The notes: a model not told the origin generated them from the letters alone. Positions 37,268 through 51,160 are shown, numbered from the stretch's first letter. The stretch: 64,000 nt of DNA from Coffea arabica (GCF_036785885.1 NC_092312.1:17812001-17876000), one strand, 5' to 3'. Program-made: numbers and translations.

Positions 37268-40200
37268 GTTTTCTCATCCTTTGTTTCTCTAATTAATTTG
37301 CTGTTCTTTGTTTTTTTTTTTCAAATTTTGTTTGTTTTTTATTTTCCTCTATAATATGCACAGGCTCTCAAAGTTAAGCTTATTTTTTAATTGGTCAGTT
37401 GAAATTCTGAAACTAGTTCGAGCCCATCAATCAAGTTCAAGTACTGAAAAAATTTGCCGGAACTTGAGTTTCTCATTGCAAGAGGTACTCTGTGAAGCTC
37501 GAACTCAATCAGCTACAGCCACAAGCTCGATTTTGGCCCAGAGGAACACATGGAGACCCTCTTTTTAACATATGTATAAAAGGCGAATGCCATGGCTCAA
37601 AAGGAATGGTTGTTTTGCTGATGTGGCCAATAGTTATTGGATGGCATTTGTTCGTCCATCTGTGTGTGTGTGTGTGGTTTTTTTTCTTCTTTTTAAACAA
37701 ACAAATACAGATGTGATTGATGGGAGAAGGTTACCTGCTCCTAACTTTTCATCAGTGATGGTAGCGGGTGCCCTTTTTTCTACTCCTTTCATTAACCATC
37801 TGACTCCCTCTCTTTAACCATTCATTTCTCTTTCTTCTCATCTTCTTACTTATCCTCACGAAAAAAATTGCACTTTTTCTCTCTTCAATTTCAGAAGCTT
37901 TTTCTCTCTTCAATTTCTTTCTGATAGATGACAACAAAATCAAAATTGCCTACTTGAAATAGTGAGTAAGTTATTGTTTTAATTAAACACCTTAAATGTT
38001 TTGGGTACATTTCATACTCAAACTTTCTGGCATAACATATTTAATATCTGAACTATCAACTTTTAACCAATTTCATTCTCAAACGGGAAATTACTCAGTT
38101 TGAATGGAAATTGGAGTTGGGAGAGTGAAAATAGTTATTCTATTTTGTTGATTTTAAGTCGTGCAAGATTTTTTACACGACAAGTTCGTGCTCACCAGGT
38201 GCTCAATTTCCATTCAAATTAATTAGTTTCCCATCTGAGGATGAATTGGTCAAAAATTGATAGTTTAGATACTAAATGTATTATACCAGAAAATTCGACG
38301 ATGAAATGTATTCATAACTCAAAATTTAGGGATGAAAAGTGGTATTTTCCCTTAAATGTTCTATTCATTCGCCAAAAAAATTATTTAACTTGCTGCATAA
38401 CTGTAGTTTTGCCTCTTTAATCATAGACTACGATGTTTAGTAGCTTAGAAATTCTTGTTAGAAAATTCAGTTTTAGTTGATTTAAATCTGCATTTACAAA
38501 ACATGGTGTTCTCTTAGATTTGTAACATCTCAGTAAGATGGTTAAAAACAAATTTATTTTGCTTTGTAAAAATGGACTTAAATGAAGAAAGCTTACACAG
38601 GAAATTTTGCAAAAAACATGAAGATGGTATTCCAATTGATAGGTTCAAAGAGGTGAATGTGCTACAGACCTTCAATTTGTCTTGAAATTTTTATACAAGA
38701 AAGAACTTAAAGAAATGGCATTTTACTTTTGACGAAGATTTGGTAAAACTCACTAATTTATTTTAACAGGATGGATAATCTGTAGTAAATATGACACATC
38801 CAAATGTCCCAATATGACTTGCCTCTACTTTGAGATAAATGACACATACTTTTTCCTAGGTTTGAGAATACAGTCACTGCTTCGACACATTCAATATGTT
38901 TTCCCTTTTTTTTGTTCTTTTGGTGTTAGTTTTCTAAGTATATAATTGGTTGTTGTTACAGGAAGGAATATGAAGTTGAAGTTGACATCTCTAACAAGTA
39001 GTTAAAGTTGGTAATATTTATTTGTGTTCTACCATTTATACTATAAACCATATTGTCGTTTTCTATAAACAGTCTCTCACCTAATTTAACCTATCTTGAT
39101 TGCATTATTGATAAAGATGTGCTGAGAAATGAACTTCAGTTGTAGATTTAAATGGTGTTTTTTTTCTATTCCTCATAAGATTAGCTTCGATTCTATGATT
39201 TTTTCTCTCAAGTTAAATTGAAAAGTTATTCTGTTTACTGATTTTATTACATGGACGCTTGTCTTGGGAGATTGGTATTGATCATTATTTAAGCTGTGAG
39301 GAATGAATGAAAAAAAAAACATATCTAGCAGAAAACCCTTCACATTTTTCGAGTTCTTTGGGGCATTGTGATTTCTTTCACTAGCTGGTCCTTATTAAAT
39401 CATCAAAACAAATCTAATCTTTTTATGTTGGCAAACCTCAATCCTCTCCTCTTTTGAATACCTCTGATTACTCCTTTTTAGAACCCAAGCAGACCATAAC
39501 TAGGGAAAAATATGAGGTTATGATTGTATAGAGACTCGTCCTAAGGATGACTTTTGAAAACTTATCACTGGTAGGGTTTCAAAAGGCAATCTTGGAGTTG
39601 CTGGAGCTAAAAGGAATTGATATGGATTTTGAACCATCAGAACAGTAAAAGATTATGAATAACTTCCAATCTTCTAGCTGAACTTTTGGGGTTGAGAGAA
39701 GGACTATGGATAACTATAGATTATTATTGCTACAAACCGGAATTGGAAGTTGATGCTATTAATATTTTTAATCTTTTAAACCAATATGATACTGCTATTT
39801 ACAATATGGTATGGTTATATCTGATTGTAAGTATCTTATCGTATTTTGGCAGCAAGTCTTGATTAAAGCATGTAAACAGTAAAGCAAATCGGACGGTATA
39901 TTGTTTAGCTAATATATAGGATACTAACAACATGATATCTTTTATTATGAAGTTATGCCCCACCATTTTTAGTTGCAGCAAAATGACTGTTTGGGGATTT
40001 TATTCTCGTTTTGTATCTCGATATGATTGTATATTATTTTAAAGTTCTTTTTATGCAAAAAAAACTTCCAAAACTACAAAAAGCTAAAACTGTAGCTTAT
40101 TTTCACTATTTAATAAAACTACAAAAACATAACTGTAAAGATATTGATGCACTTTTATGTAACTTTTCATATTTAATATCTAAATTTGAATAATTGGACA

Positions 40201-40670
40201 TTTATGGGCACGATTGAAAATTACACCTCACGATCCTAGTCCTTCTGTTAAGCATTGACTTGTACACAGGAAATGCACAAGACTCAAAATGTTGCTGCAG
40301 GCGCTCTTGTATGGGCCAGGGAACGTCAAAACGCACATTGACTTCCTGATTCCTTGCGTTTCACGAACACAATGGTCGGCTTGTGGCAAGCGTCGATAAA
40401 GGCCTATTAAAATGAGTGGCCCAAGTCCAAATGTAGTGGGTCTTCTGGCTGGCTTTGGTGACCCATAAAGAGATAGAGAGCGACGGTAACCGTTGACCGG
40501 TGGACTGATCAGTCGAACCCGAGGCGTCGACGGTGGATTAATTGCCCAAGTGGTATTAAATTAAACTAGGGTACCTTAAAAAGACGTGGCCAGCAAAATT
40601 CCAGCAGAGGAGAGGAGAAGAGCTAGGTGGCAGTGGGGAGCAAAGGTTGTCTGTCGTGGAGTTGTCTGAT
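37268..40670. other. Intergenic with one short MULE-type MITE
   Basis: AT-rich DNA with no gene recognised. It contains a (TG)n run near 37660-37675, the element at 38001-38351, and, near the right end, the promoter region of the DUF760 gene. That part has several GACC/GGTC-rich segments (40480-40520) but no clear TATA box. Confidence 0.55.
38001..38351. mobile_element. Short MULE-derived MITE with 9-bp target duplication
   Basis: Long inverted arms: the left has CATTTCATACTCAAAC, TTTCTGGCATAA and GAACTATCAACTTTTAACCA. The reverse-complemented right arm has CATTTCATCGTCGAAT, TTTCTGGTATAA and AAACTATCAATTTTTGACCA. The flanks are identical 9-mers TTAAATGTT (37992-38000 and 38352-38360). The right end is GGGAAAATACC; the left end begins two bases after its 9-mer with GGGTAC. 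There is no coding capacity. Confidence 0.82.
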
Positions 40671-43600
40671 ATGGCAGCCTTGGCCTCCTTCCTATCCTGT
40701 TCTCCTCCTCCTCCTGCCTCCGGATACCCTCAATCTTTTCTTTGTCTGTTGCCGACGCCCCGGCTGCTTCCACGACTCGCCCTATTTTACACTATCAAAT
40801 CTAGGAGCTCAAAAACCCTAACTTTTGCTTGCTCCGCTGCCGCTTCTTCCGATGGTTCCTCAACTTTTGGCTATGACAGTAAAAATTTGCCATCTAAGGT
40901 GAAGTTTCTGGCTTTTATTATTTGGACTTGATTCGAACGATATTTTGTGTATATATATATTTTTTGGGTAATTTCAGAAATCGGTTTTGGCGAAATTGAT
41001 ACAAGAGATTGAGCCAATGGACCTGAGCTTAATTCAGAAAGATGTGCCACCTACGACTCTAGATGCGATGAAAAGGACGATATCAGGAATGTTAGGGTTA
41101 CTTCCATCTGACCAGTTTCAGGTGTACATTGAAGCGCTATGGGAACCTCTCTCCAAGTTATTAATTTCTTCAATGATGACTGGGTATGTTTATTTCTATT
41201 TTCGAAGACTTGCTTGAAAGCTGACGTAGATCATATTATTGCATCGTTTTGGCAGCTCAACTTTTTCCATTTTGTGGTTTTTCTTTTCTTCTCTGTTCTT
41301 TTTTTTTTTGGGAGGGGGAGGTGGGTGGAGAAAGGGGGGAAGAAGCAAGAGCAAGAGCAAGAAAACTCAAGTGTTAATTTGTTCACAAAAAGGGAAAAAA
41401 AAAGAAGCGTTTATTTGATACTTTCCCTATGTTATTATTCTTTAGACAAGAATGTTTAAAACGAAAATCTAATACTTCCTGAGAATCTATTATTGTGGCA
41501 TTACTTGTTGTGAAGCAAGCTAAGTTTTCTAGTAGCGCTAGGATACAATATATCGGCCAAATCTAAAAGTGTCAGACTATTTCTAATGTTTTGAAGAGGG
41601 TATGGAGTTCTTGATTTTTCATTTTGTGCACATTCCATTGTTTGTTGATATAAAGATTAAATGCATGTAATTCAAATGGTAGATGTATCCCTTCAGTATA
41701 GATTATTAGTTAAAATGTGAATTTAGCAAGAAGATTATTTTTATTGTTCTGAAATTGGCTTTAAAGTTTTTTCGCATATTTTTTACTTTTGAATGACCAT
41801 TTGAGAGTTAGCAGGGCTGGTTCAATTGATAATTATGCGATATTTCTTGAGGAAAACCTATTACATTTGCTTTCTTGCACCCTGTGCAGGTATACTTTGC
41901 GGAATGCTGAATATAGGCTTTGTCTTGAAAGGAACCTTGAAATATATGAAGGAAAAATTGACAAACAAATACCAGCGGATTCTAAACTCGAAGCAGAAGG
42001 AACATTGGTCAATGATTATGGACTAAATAACATTTCCAGACAAGAGAAGTTACCTGTGTCAGAGAACATGACAGAAACCACATCCGCTCTTCCCAATTTG
42101 GGGGAAATGCCCCCGGAAACTCAGCAATATATTCTGAATTTGCAATCTCGATTATCATCTGCTAAAAGGGTAACCAAAATATGATCATTTATCTTTATCA
42201 GAAAGCGTATTGACCTCTGTTAGGCTTTTCCACGAACCTTAACTGACCTAACTGCAATTACTGGTTTTTGCTACTCTATTGTGATAATGCTGCTTATTTA
42301 GGTGTACATTATTTTTGTCCTTTTCTTGTGGTATTCCTGGGTTGGCCTTTATTTTGTTTGTGCATGCAGGAACTTCATGAAGTTAAGAGGAAAAGTGCAG
42401 CACTTCAGATGCAACAGTTTGTTGGGGAGGAGAAGAATGATTTATTGGACTATTTAAGATCATTACAACCAGAAAAGGTAAATCAAATGTGTGAAAATTG
42501 CAGAACTTTGATAGAATTCTTTTATTGAACTTTAGGGCAGCAACATTCACAAAATTTTTACTAGCGTGAGAAGCATCTTTTGTGGAGAATGTTCTAATTC
42601 ATTTACAGCAATGGCAAGTACATTTCTCAACTGGACATAGAGCTTTGATCATAGAGTTGCCTCTCTATTTTGGCATTGTAACATGCAATTTTATGCTATT
42701 GACTGTAAACCCCATTTCACATATTGTGTCCATATTAGCTATAAGATGGTGAAGAGAAGATATTGCAAACACCTATTGATGAGTGAGACCCAAGTACTAT
42801 TACTCATTGGGAATCGGAGAACTGGGTATAAGTTTGTACTTCTGTGTTGAATATTTGGTGATTGTATTTCATCTCCTCCTCAAGCAATCCAGGCTCTAGA
42901 GGTTCTGACCTCAGTCAGCAACTGTGTGTTGATCTTATTCAACCTTGTAATGGCATGTGCTCTCCCTCTGCTGTATTATATCCTTGTTGTGACAGATACA
43001 TGCTTGCTGGTATTTTGATGGTAGGTAGCCGAGCTGTCGGAACCAACATCTCCAGAGTTGAAAGAAACAATTCATTCTGTTGTATACGGTCTCTTGGCCA
43101 CCCTCTCCCCTAAAATGCATTCGAGGGCATCTAATTTCATGGAGGACACTTCCATTGGGACCAGAAATACTGCAGATGGAGATGATTGCATTGAAGTGGA
43201 GAACACTTCACTTCAATTTCGACCGCATATCTTGTTAACTAGGGATTATCTGGCTCGGCTTTTGTTTTGGTACGTAATTTTATTCTCTGCTATCCTTTAC
43301 CCTGTAATATAATTAGCTTATAAAACTAGTTTCTGGAGGACCTGCAAATTTCTGATCAAGTTTGTTTTGCTTGTTGCTTCTTTACATGTCTGAAGAAATC
43401 AGTTCATCATTGTTTTTGGAATTCATGGATTTGATAAATTCAAATTTCCTTAAACTGATTCTTTTCAGCTTTTCAACTTTGATGTCCTTCCTCTAGTTAG
43501 TAGAACTTGAGCCTGCCTTTCCACTTTTACAACGATATACTATGAAAGCCATTCATCTTCCTTTTGATTGCTTCCACTCATTCTTGTTTGAGCATGCAAG

Positions 43601-43848
43601 CTTTTCTAATCCTCTAATCTGCCAAATGCAGTCCTTTAGTTTATATCCAACTTGATGACTACTATTTTATTAGCTAGCTTATGTCGAATGTGGTTATTTA
43701 GCTTTAGACTCTTGACATCCACCTTTTCTGATCTATGTTAAGGTGCATGCTACTTGGGCACTATCTTAGAGGGCTTGAGTATCGGTTGGAGCTTACGGAA
43801 CTTCTCTCTTTGCCGTGTGTTGTAAAGAATGAAACTTGGAATGGGTAA
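40671..43848 (+). CDS. DUF760 plastid protein (UV-B-induced protein At3g17800-like)
   Basis: Six exons: 40671-40898, 40978-41183, 41890-42169, 42370-42477, 43025-43269 and 43743-43848. They total 1173 nt and 390 residues, all in phase. The N-terminus (MAALASFLSCSPPPPASGYP) is rich in Ser/Pro and hydroxyl residues and poor in acids, like a chloroplast transit peptide, up to about residue 60. Conserved DUF760 blocks follow: LDAMKRTISGMLGLLPSDQF, YTLRNAEYRLCLERNL, ELHEVKRKSAALQMQQFVGE, then ENTSLQF, TRDYLARLLFW and CMLLGHYLRGLEYRLEL. An acidic, variable linker lies in exon 3. The molecular function of DUF760 is unknown; an Arabidopsis member is annotated as UV-B-induced and chloroplastic. The ATG chosen is the first in the frame and gives the transit peptide. 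Confidence 0.93.
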
Positions 43849-46740
43849 CAGGCTGCCTGGTTGACAGAAGTTCTTATATCTTTGCTTGGTTTCATCTGTA
43901 CATACGTATACATTAGCTATGTATCCCAATAAAAATTATAGCCTATATATCACATCAAATTAGATTTTTTTTCCTAATTTTGGAAATAATTAATATTTTT
44001 TGAAATATGAATTAAACATCTCAATCAACATTCTAGGATGTGCGGCTGTTTGAGTAGTTTTTATTACCATATAGTTGTTATCTTTGTTGCTTTATACGAT
44101 GAGATGATGAGCGTAGTTGTTTAGTGATGTTTGGAGTAGGTGGTGGGGTGTTTATGTATCACCCTATTAAACTTTTGCAAATTGCAATTGGTCCGTCGCC
44201 GCTGGTTATGTCGTACCGTTCAACTTGAAGTGTCGTTTTCATAAAAAATTATTCTGCGAACTCCCAAACAGAAATGAGTTTTTATTTTTTTATTTCTCTT
44301 AGTTTTATCTGCTTTTCTTAATTATACTCTCAGCAGTGGTTACTAAATCACGGTTTAATCTTTGTGTAGATACGCCATTCTATTGTTAACGTTTTAGTTT
44401 CTCGGATTAAGTGCCGAAGCAATTGTAAATAGTAACGTTTTAGTTTCTTGGTAACGTTTTAATCACGGGTTTTTTTTTATTTGAAGCAACAATCCTTACC
44501 ATGTACAAAGTAATTGGCACATTATAAAACCATAAAAAAATTAGATCAGTTGTAAATGGTAATATGCTAGTTGTGATTTGTGAATGCTGATTTGGACAAT
44601 TTACACGTAAATCACGACAAACCACCGATGTAAATAACGATATACCAATGGCAACCATGAATACGAGAAATTACAACCGCACACGATTTCAGAAAAATTA
44701 ATTTTGGTGTCTACGAACAGCGTAGAAATGCGATCCCTAATTATTTTTTCAAGTGTTTTAAATGGAGAAGAATTTGTTGGCAGTTCAAACATAATGGTAT
44801 TTGTTATAAGTTGGTGTATCACTTTTCTTCTATATATCAACTTTCTGCTCTCTATGTTCTGATTTTTTTGCAAAAAACTTCTTGGTTCATGTTTGCTGGA
44901 TGATTCATGCAAATTCACAGAGGAGTCTCCTCAAGAAAAACTAGAGTGATTGATCGTCTTCCCAGCGGAGACACGTGGCTCCAAGTGATGTCAAATGATC
45001 TTACTTAATTTTTAAAAAAGCCCCCCATATACATAGTGTAATAATATTACGATTTTCACAAAAAATAGATATTGGGGTCAAAATCTAATTAACAAGTTTA
45101 GAGGAAATAATATGTTATTATATGCATTAGTAGATGTATTTTGGACCCCACAAATGAAGTTTATCCAACTTTGGTCGTATATTTATTTGATGGTGTATAT
45201 ATTTGCGATCAATCTTAGAATTATATTTTTCAATTGGATGCTGAAGTTTTGATTTATTATACGAGATTTATTTATTATGATTGCTGCCTACAATAGGTTA
45301 TGGATAAATTTTTTATAAAAAAAAAAAAAAAAAAACTTGTAAAAAATCAAGTTATTTCGGAAAACATTTTAAAAAATCAAGAACTCTAGTTACTTTACAT
45401 AAAAAATGATGTATTTAATACAATTGATAATGAATTAATTTTGCAATGTTTTGAGAAGATGAATACTGGTGGGGAATAATTATGATCCCCGTATATAATG
45501 GTGGTAGTTTTTACTTTCTTTTATTTTTTACCTTATCAAAATTTTACGGTACTTTCAAAAAAATTTTTTTTTTTTTACTGTATTAATGATCCCCACTCAC
45601 TGCGGGGTCTCAGCTCCACCCCTCGTACCAAATTACCAATATCTACCAATCCACGATAAATTGCTATTACCACACTTCGAGTCAAATACACGAATATTGG
45701 GGTCTTTTTTTCTTAGTTAATTGGTATAGACTATGGGTTGGATTATAATAGAGTTTATATGGCTAAGGTGATATCTAAAGACAATATATTGTATTAATTT
45801 TGTTAATTACAAAAATTAAACTTTTTTGGCACAGGGAAGAGGTGGACAGTTCACTGGATTTAAAATTAGTTAAGCCTGCTTTGTTTAATATTAAAAAAAA
45901 AATCACTCTTCTTGTCAACTTAATCAGTAGTTACATCTATATTTAGTTGGAACTAAATGATCAAGAAATGTATTTCAGCGAAAAATTAAGCAGTTCGATA
46001 AGTGTAAGAATTTACGGATGAAGAAATTTCCATAGAATAAGAATTCACGAATGAAAAAATTTCCATTCTCAAAGGAGGTTGACGCTCAGAAAGAGTTTTT
46101 TTTTTGTCTCTTCGTTCCTTGATTTGTTGTGGAGAGAATTCCACAACCGAATAGTATAGATTAACATTAATTAAAATGCTCATTAGATTCTTAATCACCA
46201 TATAAATGTTGTTTTATATTGAATGGATGGTATGGTTCAATTTCTAACACGTGCCACATTAATTAGGTTTGATTTCTCTTGAAGCCGTGAACATGAATTG
46301 CATGGATTAAAAGTTTAAAATGAAAGATTTTTTCAGTTTTACTCAATTAATTGAAAAATATTTGTATGCAAAGGCCCACAATTTAGGACTAAAATCATCA
46401 TGTGCTACAGATTATAGAATTGCAGTTAAAAAAAAAAAAGGGAAGGGTGTTTTTGAATACGATCAAAAGTTTGGCACAAAAATATGAGTTTGGTAAAATT
46501 ACACATATAAAATTGTACATGAATATTACAAATATATTTGGAAGTTATGGAACTAAAAGGATGGTTACAATTATTATAATTCTTAAATATTATGCTACAC
46601 TAACACTACTTTTAATTCTTATTTTTGTGTATTAGATATTAAATTTATCAAAACTTAATCAATTTACAATGTTTATATGTATAATCTATAGAAACTATGA
46701 CGTACATAGGTGTCATCTTATGTATAATTGGAGAGATGTG

Positions 46741-46775
<35 letters not shown>

Positions 46776-47817
46776 CACATAAATTTCCAATTTTTTTTTT
46801 CAAAAAATTGAAGCATAATTCATGAAATATAGTACACGCAAAAATTTATTATGTGTTTTATAAAGTTATGTGATAAGTACGAGTGTTTGGTGGAGTATTT
46901 TTTTTTTAAATATGTAAAATATAAAAATTTTAAAATTACATATATGAACGTGTATTATAGTAGTACAATTACTAACTAGACATTAAGACCAGAATATTAA
47001 TAGACGGGTGGACCAAAAAAAAGGAAAACAAAAAGTTAATCTAAACAAATTTTCCACATCTAAACAAATTCTGAAAGATAAAATCCTTGTTTTTCCACAT
47101 CTAAGTCATTAAAACATTGCCGACAAATCACAGACACGCAGGAGCGCCATGAAAAACTATGTCTTCCGTGGGATCAAAGATATATAGTCCAAAAAATAAT
47201 GGTATCCACCACACCAAAAAAAAAAAAATCCATAAAGAAGAACAGGAGGGAAGTGAATTAATGAACATTCAATGTTAGAGATCAGGCAGTCAATCTTCCT
47301 TTTACTTGATCATCTGTATTCAGTGACGCCAAAACTTGAAAAGCAAATTCATACAACTATATATCCTTAGAACCAATTACTTTTTTCAACTTGAGAAAGT
47401 AAAATTTTAAGACCCAAAAACAAAAAATCCAATTAGATCCAAAAAGAAACAAAAGATTAATCATTCTTAATGAGCTATTTGGTTAAGTTAGGCTAGAGAA
47501 ACAATATGTTATGCCAGTAGTAAAAAATATCCTATTTGGTCGCACGCATGATAAAACAATATGATAGCATTAAAAATATTAAGGATTATTACTGCCTTGC
47601 ATTGCATGCATGATGAAACCCTAATAAAAGGTTTCCTTATCCCTAGCAAACACTCCTTCCCATCTTGAACTCTCTTTTTTTGATTCTTTATATCCCGTTA
47701 TCAATCAAAACATCACTCCTTCCTCCCTATCTTTCCCTAAAAAATCTCAGTTACAGTCTTCATAGGATACTAATCACTTTTCAACCCAACCACAGCCCCC
47801 TCTCCCAAGTTCCCCTC
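43849..47817. other. 4-kb AT-rich intergenic stretch
   Basis: No gene is recognised. It contains many poly-A/T runs and a (TA)n block (46743-46772). A fragment near 45580-45620 (CACTGCGGGGTCTCAGCTCC) looks like transposon debris. A long TATA-poor region leads to the Pumilio gene promoter. Confidence 0.55.
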
Positions 47818-47830
47818 TATAAAACCCTAG
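47818..47830 (+). promoter_or_regulatory. TATA box and telo-box of the Pumilio gene
   Basis: TATAAAA (47818-47824) overlaps a telo-box AAACCCTAG (47822-47830), about 100 bp upstream of the ATG. Telo-boxes are common in promoters of growth- and translation-related plant genes. Confidence 0.6.
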
Positions 47831-47925
47831 CAAACCCTACCAATTATTTTAAAAAAAATAATAAAAACAAACTCCTTTTGTTGTTGTAAACTTGTATCGG
47901 TACATCTCCAGCTCTTCTGTAATTG

Positions 47926-50900
47926 ATGGAAGAAAGGAACCAAGAAGATCTTGAATGGTTGATGGCAAGAAACCCTCCTCCGCAATCTTCACCTAATGCT
48001 TTCGGAATTCTCCCTATACCGGAAAACCCAAGAACCTTCTCTCTTCCGTCGCCTGGAAACCATGTCAATAGGCTTTCTTCATTGCCTGCAAGCCGATCCT
48101 TTCATATTCCTAATCCATACCATACTAATGTTGCACTGCACAATAGTGCCAACACTAACATCCATGTGAACCCTAACTATGCTGATTCTTTCTATGATTA
48201 TCTTCTCGAAGCTGAATTTAATCAATTGAATTTATCAACCCCTCGTCAAACTACTGCGGCGGCTGCTGCTGCTGCTGCTTACGGCTGCCATGTTGGTAGG
48301 CTTGGATCCGTCCCTGGTAAGTTTGGCTCAATTCCTGTTGGCAGCAACACATATGTCGATGATAGTTCTGTTGGGACGGCTCAGTTTCCTCTTTCGTATG
48401 CAACAACACGATATGCGAATAATGGGAATTTCCAACGGATGAGGATTGACTCCGCTGTTAGGGGACAACTGGGCATGTACATCCAGCCGCAATATCTAAC
48501 TTCGGTTGATGATCAGGTTCTGAATGGTAATCTTCGTGGTTCGAATTTAAATAACGCATTTCATGATCAAGAAATGGACAATCTTCCTAGGCAAGGACTT
48601 GTTTCGGTTAATAGGAATGCAAGTGCATTTCGTCCCGAATTGGGATTTGTGTTTCCAAATAATTCAGGTAGGAACAAGATTAATACTACTGCTACTTTAC
48701 AGCGAAGAGAGAGGTCTTTGGATGGATTTGATTATGATAATCCTAGTCTTTCAACGTCCTTTCATAGTAGATGCCGGCAACGTGGTCAAAGCCTTTCATC
48801 TCTGGAAGAATTGAGAAGCAAAATATTTTCATCTTTGGAAGATTTGAGAGGCAAAATATTTATCGTAGCCAAGGATCAGAATGGTGCTCGGGATTTGCAG
48901 AAGATGTTGGCGGAAGGAAAGCCAAAAGAAAAGGAGATAATCTTCTCCGAGTTGAAGGATCATGTTCGGGAGCTAATGGTGGACCAGTTTGCTAATTATC
49001 TTGCGCAAAAGATGTTCGAAATCGGTAATGCCGACCAAATCACTGAATTGCTCCTCTTGGTCATCAATGATGAACACAGCCTCATGGCTATATGCCTTGA
49101 CATGCACGGGTATCAAAGCCATCATACTAATATCAAAGCCATCATACTATATGCCTTGGTCATCTTGTGATCTGTTTGATTTTGATGCTTGGGCAGGACT
49201 CGCGCCATGCAGAAATTGCTTGGACATGTAACCACCCCGGAGCAGAGATCTCTTGTTATATCGGCCTTGAGACGCATCACTGTTACCCTCACAAAGAGCA
49301 ACAATGGCCATCATGTTGTTGAACACTGTTTGAAATATTTTCCTATTGAAGATAAAAAGGTATGCCCTACCTCAACTATTTATCCCAACATGCAATTCCG
49401 GAGTTAATCTTCTAGCCTTGTTTCCATTGCCTCTGTCTATTTTATACTCACTTTGCCGACATTAATACCAACACATTAAAACAGGCTCATGGTTCATCTT
49501 TGTTACCGGCCTTTTGAATGTTTGGAAGCAGTTTGAATTGGACATCCTTAAACGCTTCTTTTGCCACGTCCAGGCCTTCAAATAATTAAAGATATTTGAA
49601 AGAGGGTGTACATAAATATTAAAAGATAAAGATGACACAAGAACTCGTGAAGTATGTATGGATAGGGTGCATCGCCAACAACTAAATAGCTAGTTAAACA
49701 TAAAATCACAAATCACATAGTTGATTCGACTTTCAGTTGGTTGATCCCACTGTTAGAGTATTAATTAGTAACATTTTCTTGTCCCTCATGTTTTCTAGTG
49801 CTGAAGAACTGTTATGTGCTACGAATATATATGTATATATATATATATATATATGTATGTATGAGAAAGAAAAAGTTATTGTTAATAACAATGAAGGTCT
49901 TCAATGGTCCCTACCTACTGGACAGATGATTGTTTCTAGATTGAATGTATATATAGATAGGATCTATAGATTATCATACTTGTACATAATTGTGTATGGT
50001 CTTACCTACGGATGATCTCCCTCTTATAATTAAATATATAATTTATCTGTTCATAATTGTGTATGGTCTTACCTACGGATGATCTCCCTCTTATAATTAA
50101 ATATATAATTTATCTGTTTTTTTTTTTAATTTCATTAATGCAATCTACAAATCTGTTCTTGTAGAAAATTTGTAGGTATATACTATTAAGAGTTTGACTT
50201 GCATGAATCTTTGCAGTATATACTGGACGTTGTGGCTGATAACTGTCTTGATATTGCAACGGATAAAAGTGGATGTTGTGTCTTGCAACAATGCGTAGAA
50301 CATGCTCGTGGCGAACCCCGAGACCGTCTTATTGCTGAGATAACAGCAAATGCCTTGGTTCTGTCCGAACATCCATACGGGTATGTAATTTTTTTTTGTT
50401 GCATATCTTCTTTGTAACCAAAGGAAAAAGAACTGGGAAATTAAGGAGGAGTTTGAATTCGTAATAGATGCATTTGCTTAGGTTTTTTTGGAAAAGCATT
50501 GGTGAATTGGTTTGTTGCTTTGGTCGTCAAATGTTGCAGGAACTATGTTGTCCAATTCATAATTGGATTACGGATTCCATATATTACGAGCGATATATTA
50601 TCACAACTGGCAGGGAATTATGTTTCTCTATCCATGAATAAGTACGGTAGTAATGTGGTTGAGAAGTGCATGAAAGAGTCCTCAGAAGAACATGCAATGC
50701 AGATTATTAAGGAAATTATCGGTAGTCAAAACTTTTTGGCAGTTCTTCAAGATCCTTTTGGAAACTATGTTGCTCAATCAGCATTTGCCATTGCAAAGGT
50801 TCAATCCAATCACATAAACTGAAATTTGTCTCTTTTTTTTTTTTTTTTTAATAATATGAATTAGATCTCACTTTTTTTTTTAAATATAAATGGAATACAG

Positions 50901-51017
50901 GGATCAATTCGCCATGCTATGATCAACCTGATTCAGATGCATTATTCATATCTACACAGCCATCCGCATGGAAAAAGGGTTCTTGCCAGGGCTAGGGGAA
51001 GCAAGCAGCGCATGTAA
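47926..51017 (+). CDS. Pumilio-family RNA-binding protein, APUM12-like
   Basis: Five exons: 47926-49109, 49197-49359, 50217-50380, 50540-50798 and 50901-51017. They total 1887 nt and 628 residues. The N-terminal half (residues 1 to about 290) is Asn/Ser/Pro-rich and probably disordered, with an eight-alanine run. The PUF domain then shows successive repeats: LMVDQFANYLAQKMFE, LTKSNNGHHVVEHCL, IATDKSGCCVLQQCV, LSEHPYGNYVVQFII, LSMNKYGSNVVEKCM and VLQDPFGNYVAQSAF. The C-terminal cap is SHPHGKRVLARAR. These aromatic/N/H-x-x-x-Q/E helices bind one RNA base each. PUF proteins repress or destabilise mRNAs through 3'UTR sites, usually in the cytoplasm. The order best resembles the divergent APUM12-type plant clade. 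Intron 1 is only 87 bp and contains a 20-bp tandem repeat directly at the donor. Confidence 0.93.
49111..49150. repeat. 20-bp tandem repeat at a splice donor
   Basis: TATCAAAGCCATCATACTA occurs twice in tandem, starting one base after the donor G of Pumilio intron 1. The intron's next segment (TATATGCCTTG) also copies the end of exon 1. Confidence 0.85.
49985..50118. repeat. 67-bp tandem duplication in Pumilio intron 2
   Basis: Two adjacent, nearly identical 67-bp copies start CATAATTGTGTATGGTCTTA (49985-50051 and 50052-50118). They lie in the intron before exon 3. Confidence 0.93.
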
Positions 51018-51160
51018 AGTGTGTATCCAGTCGCTATCTCCTACTTACTTAAAACGCATCCTACAATATTCTAATATCTCTGTAAAATTGTCTAAAATTT
51101 CTGTAAAATGTGTCATTGTAGGAATGTCTAATAAGCAGTTGTGTGTTTATGTTTAGTATT

